From contig NC_134683.1 of assembly GCF_024713945.1 (NCBI RefSeq), positions 4,837,501 to 4,901,500 of the forward strand: a stretch of DNA of 64,000 nucleotides, read 5' to 3'. The notes under the pieces are model-generated. The model made no database searches and was not told where the DNA came from. It worked only from the letters and a program-made list of their open reading frames with translations. This DNA is from Dermatophagoides farinae. Lineage: Eukaryota > Arthropoda > Arachnida > Sarcoptiformes > Pyroglyphidae. Numbering within the stretch: position 1 is the stretch's first letter; each line of letters begins with the position of its first letter. Position numbers and translations under genes: made by a program. Shown piece after piece: positions 61,401-64,000 of the stretch.

Positions 61401-62293
61401 CAATTATTTCAATTTTCCATGCCAACAATCAAGCGGATAAACTGACGAAATTGAATGGAATTTTGAAAAAATCACATAGCCTCAGAGTGGCTAAAACAGC
61501 AGCAGATCGATATCGAATACAAACGAATAGTAATCATAATTGTGGTGAACAAAAAGCTTTGCTAGTCAAAATGGCCAAATTCGATCATGATGATGAGAAT
61601 GGGGTAGGAAATTGCGATCGTTATTGGCCCAGTTCGAGATCAATGACGGACAATTTTAATTACCATTACTGTTCGTTGAATAAATCATCTAATGCCATAG
61701 ATGAACCATCACGATCATTGCAATTATCAAATGATAATGATGATTTTCAGTCGTCTCGAATCATTGATTTGACTGATCATCATCATCATCATCATCATGA
61801 ACAATCATCAATCATGCAAAGTCCACCCGTTATGATCAAGATTGACGACTATTATCGGGCAAGCAATGATGATGATAAAAATCAAACGAATCGAATTAAA
61901 TGCAATGAAAATTCGATTCATCAAAAATCGGAAATTGTGATCGATCATGCTAGTGGTAGTGGTGGTGGTGGTGGTGGCCTACATCATCTTGGTGGTGATT
62001 TACTGACCACCACGGTTGCAACAACGACGATTGCATCGCCATCTAGAAATGTTTCAACAAAATATCGGAAATTGAGTGACTTTCTTGATGAAGAATCCGG
62101 TCCATTAAGTCCGGCATTGTTTGGCACATATCCTGAATTGTTCAATTCAGATGCAGCCAATACCTACAATGATTACAATGAAGATGACGATCTCAATGAA
62201 GATGATGATCAGCAACCGAAACGGAACAATGAGGAAAATACAAGTCTTGCCTCGATTGAAAGTTGGCCATCCGGCGATCCTGAAGATGATTGA
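39037..62293 (+). CDS. Ca-alpha1T / CACNA1G-like: T-type voltage-gated calcium channel alpha1 subunit (Cav3)
   Basis: About 22 coding exons, about 2800 aa: 39037-39743, 48145-48396, 48461-48558, 48822-48862, 48938-49071, 50791-51169, 51238-51341, 51404-53071, 53147-53267, 56176-56331, 56393-56495, 56557-57080, 57143-58665, 58728-58854, 58974-59001, 59160-59260, 59415-59697, 59991-60142, 60237-60627, 60694-60815, 60874-61393 and 61434-62293. The last junction is uncertain. It has four six-helix repeats with voltage sensors ([60 protein letters not shown]). The pore filter is [32 protein letters not shown]. This is diagnostic of T-type channels. The I-II linker begins with the Cav3 gating-brake-like segment ([16 protein letters not shown]) and is followed by a long His/Ser/Gln-rich stretch. 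The protein is a low-voltage-activated plasma membrane Ca channel. The N-terminal 230 residues are low complexity. Confidence 0.95.
39744..48144 (+). other. First coding intron of Cav3: U12-type AT-AC intron
   Basis: The preceding exon ends in codons for CLRMISN plus CC, and the next exon supplies A then TGGTTCGAGCGC. Joining 39743 to 48145 gives NPWFERIS, the highly conserved Cav3 entry to segment IS1. The intron begins ATATCCTTTT and ends ACAACAC. This is an AT-AC boundary with a perfect U12 donor. A branch-like TTTCTCAAC lies at 48127-48135, with its last A 10 nt before the end. No GT-AG alternative keeps the frame and motif. The 8.4 kb inside holds simple repeats and short low-complexity open frames, and no gene is seen. 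Confidence 0.85.
48863..48937 (+). other. In-frame 75-nt intron in the IS4-S5 region of Cav3
   Basis: Donor CCG|GTAATT and acceptor GATCAG bracket 75 nt that contain no stop and are a multiple of three. Removing it joins LLLDTLP to [11 protein letters not shown], the conserved Cav3 order. Retention would insert 25 residues between the S4-S5 linker and S5. Confidence 0.8.
49459..49539 (+). ncRNA. Candidate pre-miRNA-like hairpin in a Cav3 intron
   Basis: The left arm 49459-49490 pairs with the right arm 49509-49539 around an 18-nt loop. The pairing gives roughly 26 Watson-Crick pairs and two wobbles, with four single mismatches and one bulge. The longest unbroken helix joins TACCTCGGT (49471-49479) to ACCGAGGTA (49520-49528). 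Length, loop and mismatch pattern fit a microRNA precursor in the sense orientation of the host gene. It does not match a microRNA I recognise. A small inverted-repeat element is the alternative. Confidence 0.45.
50474..50511. repeat. (TG)n microsatellite in a Cav3 intron
   Basis: An uninterrupted TG run of about 38 nt. Confidence 0.95.
54601..54616. repeat. Perfect 16-bp palindrome
   Basis: ATGCTTAGCTAAGCAT is identical to its own reverse complement. It lies in a Cav3 intron and no function is assigned. Confidence 0.8.
55364..55416. repeat. (TC)n microsatellite in a Cav3 intron
   Basis: An uninterrupted TC/CT run of about 53 nt, the longest dinucleotide tract in the window. Confidence 0.95.
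59052..59107. repeat. TTCTCCATTT 10-bp tandem repeat in a Cav3 intron
   Basis: About five slightly degenerate copies of a 10-nt unit fill the middle of the intron 59002-59159, providing a long pyrimidine-rich tract. Confidence 0.85.
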
Positions 62294-62828
62294 TCAAACT
62301 ACCTGTCAAATTGTCAATGTCTTGTCAGATTGATCATGTTGAGTCTATTTTTCTCTTGTTGGATGATGTTCTGTTATTGTGTGTGTATAATTTTGTTTCT
62401 GTTTCTGTTATTGGTGTTTATTTATTTATTGTTATTTTTGTTGTTATTGTTATTGTTTTTGTTATTATTATTATTCGATCATGGTGAAGGCATATATTAA
62501 ATGATGATCATATTAAAAAAAAAAAATCCAACTGTTCTATTTGCATCTAGTATGTTTCTATGTCAGCCTATACTATATATAGGATTGTTCAACATTTACC
62601 ACTGCTTTTATGAATTTTGTGAAGCTTACCAGGACCGTAGGATATATTTGAAAATATGGTTATTGTTTATTTGTAGGATGCTACCGTCATTATATAATAT
62701 ATACAGGTATGTATGATATGTGTGTTATGATGTGGAACACATAAATCTAGCATCACGAGCCAATTCGGACAATCAGATGGACTCTGCCAATCACCCCCGC
62801 CCCAACGAACATTTTGTTTTTGTCACAG
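62294..62828. other. Intergenic between Cav3 and the gamma-like gene
   Basis: The 535 nt hold the Cav3 3' UTR and the leader of the next gene. A donor CAG|GTATGT at 62707 and the acceptor GTCACAG at 62828 suggest a leader intron. The ATG at 62678 before that donor is out of phase with the next exon, so it is probably not the start. Confidence 0.5.
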
Positions 62829-64000
62829 TCTAGTGGTTATCACATGATTGAACAACTGGAACTAGAACAGGAATCGACACCGATATTCAAGATGATGTCA
62901 GTAAAATCAATACGGGCATTACGTTTATTGATGCCAATGGTTGCCATGATATCACTGCTCACACAATCGGTTGCAATCATAACCAACGATTGGCTACATA
63001 CGATCGAATCGATGCCCAATACGAATTATGAGAAATTCTCAATGCCAGCTGAAATGGAATTTTTCAAAAAATCTACATCATCTGGCCTATGGACATTGTG
63101 CTACAATGAACGTGAGTTTTGCAAGAAAAATATGTTGATGACGATTATTTCATTTCATTCATTTCGTAAACACTCATAGCACCGGATACAGAACTTGAAT
63201 GCAAGAAAATTGATTACTTGAGCCAAGAAGAGTATATACCAGATCAGAACGATTCGACAATGGCCATTCCATGTAAATATATGATATGATTGATTTTCTA
63301 TTTCTATTCTTACCTTTACATCATGTTCCTGTTTCAGACGCTGTAAAGCAAGCGGCCATTTATTTTCTAGTCAGTACCGGTCTAATGATAGCTGGACAGA
63401 CAATTTATCTAATGAGTCAGTTGTGTCGTTCACGTCGTATCTATATATTCGTATCGGGTATACCATTCATATTGTCCGGTAAGTGGATGATAAATGATTC
63501 ACTCTCAATGAATGAACATGATCATGGATTGTCCTGCTTCTGTTATTTCTGTTGTGTTAGGTCTATTAATATTGACTGGCATTGTGGTCTATATATCGAC
63601 ATTCAAAAATGAAGTTGGCTATAAACTACGGCCAATTTCACAATTCCAAGATGCACTATTCGACTATCGTTACGGTTATTCATTCCTATTTCTCGTCACG
63701 AGTCTATTATTATCCGAACTGACCGGCACATTGGCCATATTTCTGTATGTTTCACAAAAACATTTCAAAATTATGATCGACACTGAACGCGATCAAGTTC
63801 TTACACACAATATCATCAATTTGCTCCGAAACCAACAACAGGAACAAAAAATGGTAGACGATGACGACGACGATGACCACCACGTTAGAAACAAAGATGG
63901 TGTTGTTTCCAGTTATCCAAGACTAGGAGTCATATCGAGTAGCGATAATGATCAAGGTTATCACATGAATGATGGCGATGCAGCCGATGTAACAGTGACA
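62829..64000 (+). CDS. CACNG-like (stg1-like): Voltage-dependent calcium channel gamma subunit / TARP-like protein (partial)
   Basis: Exons 62829-63111, 63180-63272, 63338-63478 and 63561 to beyond the window end. The first usable ATG is at 62844 (MIEQLEL); an upstream coding exon cannot be excluded. The four-helix claudin-like fold is visible: TM1 LLMPMVAMISLLTQSVAIIT, an extracellular loop with the family motif SGLWTLC and a second Cys in ELECKKIDYL, then DSTMAIPYAVKQAAIYFLV (TM2), FVSGIPFILSGLLILTGIVVYIS (TM3), and YGYSFLFLVTSLLLSELTGTLAIFLYV (TM4). DSTxAIPYAV and the Cys spacing are typical of stargazin-type gamma subunits. These regulate AMPA-type receptors and calcium channels at the plasma membrane. 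The cytosolic tail (Asp/His-rich) continues past 64000. Confidence 0.92.

Overview
The window is nuclear DNA of an animal. It is AT-rich and packed with CAT/ATC/CAA-type trinucleotide runs. Genes have many short GT-AG introns (mostly 55-90 nt) and proteins with long Ser/Asn/His/Gln tracts. The gene set (T-type calcium channel, TARP-like gamma subunit, doubletime-type casein kinase, UCP4, TFIID subunits) is metazoan. Together with a cofactor-independent phosphoglycerate mutase and small introns, it suggests an arthropod, perhaps an astigmatid mite (Dermatophagoides/Sarcoptes type). That taxonomic guess is inference from style, not from an alignment.

Layout. 1-8.4 kb is dense: a TXNDC11-like ER thioredoxin protein (+), a small secreted helical protein (+), mitochondrial ribosomal protein uL4m (+) and TAF9 (-). 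After a 3.1 kb gap comes casein kinase 1 delta/epsilon (+, 11.5-13.5 kb), then a 2.4 kb gap. Next are a RecQ1-like helicase (+), cofactor-independent phosphoglycerate mutase (+) and TAF5 (+) between 15.9 and 22.7 kb. A GNAT-family acetyltransferase (+, 24.8-26.8 kb) converges on PGAP1, the GPI inositol-deacylase (-, 27.0-30.6 kb), and UCP4 follows (-, 31.1-32.5 kb). The rest, 39.0-62.3 kb, is one large T-type (Cav3) calcium channel gene on + with about 22 coding exons. A calcium-channel gamma/TARP-like gene follows directly on the same strand and runs off the window end.

The gene models were built by joining exons by hand. Intron phases close across every exon of the models. Two places do not close cleanly: inside TXNDC11 near 3.2 kb and near the 3' end of Cav3 at 61.4 kb. 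Both are reported as findings.

The most interesting observations are: (1) the first coding intron of Cav3 (39744-48144, 8.4 kb) looks like a minor-spliceosome U12 AT-AC intron, with a perfect ATATCCTTT donor, a branch-site-like motif 10 nt from an AC acceptor, and exact restoration of a conserved channel motif; (2) an unannotated imperfect hairpin of about 81 nt with pre-miRNA geometry lies in a Cav3 intron at 49459-49539; (3) the TXNDC11 homologue ends in a perfect KDEL ER-retrieval tetrapeptide; (4) the pore-forming Cav3 gene lies next to a gamma/TARP-like subunit gene. No mobile element, CRISPR array, rRNA or tRNA was recognised.
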